Shown here piece by piece: positions 5,647 through 6,505 of a DNA stretch of 6,505 nt. How positions within the stretch are numbered: position 1 is the first letter of the stretch; each line of letters begins with the position of its first letter. Under the pieces are notes generated by a model. That model saw nothing but the letters and a program-made list of their open reading frames with translations, was not told the origin of the DNA and did no database searches. This DNA comes from Ruminococcus flavefaciens (GTDB lineage Bacteria; Bacillota; Clostridia; Oscillospirales; Ruminococcaceae). The translations under genes were made by a program, and so were the position numbers. The stretch spans positions 1 to 6,505 of the forward strand of contig CADBAC010000061.1 in NCBI GenBank assembly GCA_902792495.1, given 5' to 3'.

Positions 5647-5755
5647 AATAGTCTTGGGAAACAGATTTGAGAAGATCCTTTTTCAAAAAGTCTACCTCAA
5701 TAATTCATACAAAACTTCTTTATCAGTACCGCCGTTATGACATCGGGGCTTTTTA

Positions 5756-6505
5756 TCATTTCGATCTGTCTGTTCTTCTGTGAACTTCGGCAGTCAGTTC
5801 ATCGAAATAGATCTTGGTATCGATATCGTTGTAGACATCGTTATATTCTTTCCAGGTCTTCTCGAAATCGCTGCTCATTACCAGAAGCGGCAGATACTTA
5901 TGCTTTGCTTCGTCGATCTGTTTCATTACCTTACCGTAATCTGTATCGTTAGTGATAGCATTATTGAAAGACCACATAGGATACCACGGAGGATTCTCAG
6001 GCGCTTCATTCAGAAGTTCAACGAATGTTTTTGCGCCATATGCTTCTAAGCATCGCTTTACTTCGTCGGACAGGCCGTCGAAGAATGCATCAGGCTGACA
6101 TGAAGGGCTGTAAGCGTTTATGCCGTCTTTGAGCATTCCCTGGTAATATGGCATATATTCATATCCGCATCTGTGGGAATAGATATAGTCAGAATTATTC
6201 CAGCGTTCTTTCTGCTTGTCTGTCTGGTAGAACACACCGCCGTCGCCGACTTTGTAATCGACACCTTCGATTCCCCAGAATCTGAGGTTATGGATCTCCG
6301 GTTCAAGAAGGGCATTGATGAACTTAACAGCTTCTTCCGGATCGTTACAGCTGATCGAGATACCTGTGCCTGTGGAATCATTGAAAGCAGTTCTGTCATG
6401 GTAATGTTCTTCTATACCCTCATCGATAGTCACTCCTATGGGGATATATGTACAGTCAGGAGGGAGTTCATGAGTAGAATAATCGAAATTCCAGTGCTGA
6501 TCCAC
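5756..6505 (-). CDS. ABC transporter solute-binding protein, sugar type (C-terminal part, truncated by window)
   Basis: The last 249 residues of an extracellular solute-binding protein. The frame is open to the window edge, so the N-terminus, expected to carry a lipoprotein signal, lies beyond 6505. The first codon, GTG, is just an internal Val. Family-typical features are visible: a segment DPEEAVKFINALLEPEIHNL (about 56-75 of the fragment), then RFWGIEGVDYKV, and a C-terminal helix pattern with FEKTWKEYNDVYNDIDTKIYFDEL. This pattern is common in large Firmicutes lipoproteins that deliver oligosaccharides to family 1 ABC importers. The fragment is rich in aromatic residues, fitting sugar binding. 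The stop (TGA, 5758-5756) is three bases from the foldback element. It converges on the dockerin enzyme gene, so they are not co-transcribed. A shared substrate is only a guess. Which sugar it binds cannot be read from the sequence. Confidence 0.85.
   Translation of the reverse strand: MDQHWNFDYSTHELPPDCTYIPIGVTIDEGIEEHYHDRTAFNDSTGTGISISCNDPEEAVKFINALLEPEIHNLRFWGIEGVDYKVGDGGVFYQTDKQKERWNNSDYIYSHRCGYEYMPYYQGMLKDGINAYSPSCQPDAFFDGLSDEVKRCLEAYGAKTFVELLNEAPENPPWYPMWSFNNAITNDTDYGKVMKQIDEAKHKYLPLLVMSSDFEKTWKEYNDVYNDIDTKIYFDELTAEVHRRTDRSK

Larger units (their letters stand above)
5447..5753. repeat. 307-base foldback (MITE-like) palindromic element between convergent genes
   Basis: The whole gap between two convergent stop codons is one imperfect palindrome. 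The outer arms, 5447-5502 and 5698-5753, match at 44 of 56 bases in opposite orientation, including a perfect outer 13 (AAAAGCCCCGATG / CATCGGGGCTTTT). Similarity continues, more diverged, inward to a perfect 25-bp inverted repeat at the centre (5566-5590 / 5622-5646). The left arm also matches the repeat at window positions 1-86, so the element belongs to a family with at least two copies 5.4 kb apart. It has no coding capacity. No clear target-site duplication was seen, since the arms almost touch the stop codons (5442-5444 and 5756-5758). It could be a non-autonomous mobile element, a foldback repeat expanded by another mechanism, or a structured RNA/terminator family. Confidence 0.88.
5447..5754. 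terminator. Probable bidirectional terminator formed by the element's ends
   Basis: For the plus-strand enzyme gene, GCCCCGATG (5451-5459) can pair with CATCGGGGC (5741-5749), followed directly by TTTTT (5750-5754). The complement gives the same layout for the minus-strand solute-binding gene, with a GC-rich stem then a four-base U-run. The stem closes a very long, internally folded loop, unlike a compact classical terminator, so termination efficiency is uncertain. No other terminator was found for either gene. Confidence 0.5.

Noticed and set aside
5447..5753. Target-site duplication around the foldback element
   Set aside because: The flanks (TAACG on the left, TATCA on the right) do not match, so no insertion scar can be claimed.
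5445..5755. CRISPR array or insertion sequence with transposase
   Set aside because: No regularly spaced direct repeats and no coding capacity. The structure is inverted, not tandem.

Overview
The window looks like chromosomal DNA of a cellulosome-forming Ruminococcus (R. flavefaciens / R. albus group; Firmicutes, Oscillospiraceae). The evidence is a secreted multidomain carbohydrate-active protein ending in a Ruminococcus-style dockerin, a stand-alone Spo0A C-terminal-domain protein, moderate GC coding sequence with very AT-rich intergenic DNA, and low-GC Gram-positive promoters and Shine-Dalgarno sites. The genus is inferred from these families, not from a search.

Layout: (1) Positions 1-86 are the end of a dispersed palindromic repeat whose remainder lies left of the window. 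(2) 94-2088, minus strand: a six-TM membrane protein with a degenerate GGDEF domain and an intact EAL domain, a likely c-di-GMP phosphodiesterase, driven by a perfect extended -10 / -35 promoter at 2126-2154. (3) 2202-2561, minus strand: a 119-residue protein that is only the Spo0A DNA-binding domain. Its promoter carries an exact 0A-box core at the -35 position, with two related motifs just upstream. (4) 2562-2867: a 306-base divergent control region with promoters in both directions and a leader hairpin on the right. (5) 2868-5444, plus strand: an 858-residue secreted protein (signal peptide, Fn3-like, GH43-type propeller, F5/8C/CBM32-like, LamG-like, dockerin), possibly an exo-beta-1,3-galactanase relative. 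(6) 5447-5753: a 307-base foldback element that fills the gap between two convergent stop codons and matches the repeat at 1-86. (7) 5756-6505, minus strand: the C-terminal part of an ABC-transporter sugar-type solute-binding protein, cut by the window edge.

Taken together, the window holds an extracellular polysaccharide-degrading enzyme, a probable sugar-capture protein facing it, and two regulatory genes (a Spo0A-type regulator and a c-di-GMP enzyme) reading away from the enzyme's promoter. A link between the regulators and the enzyme is plausible because of the shared divergent region, but it is inference. The least ordinary features are the foldback repeat family sitting at gene 3' ends and the 0A-box-like cluster in front of a receiver-less Spo0A paralogue. 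No CRISPR array, rRNA, tRNA, transposase or phage gene was seen.
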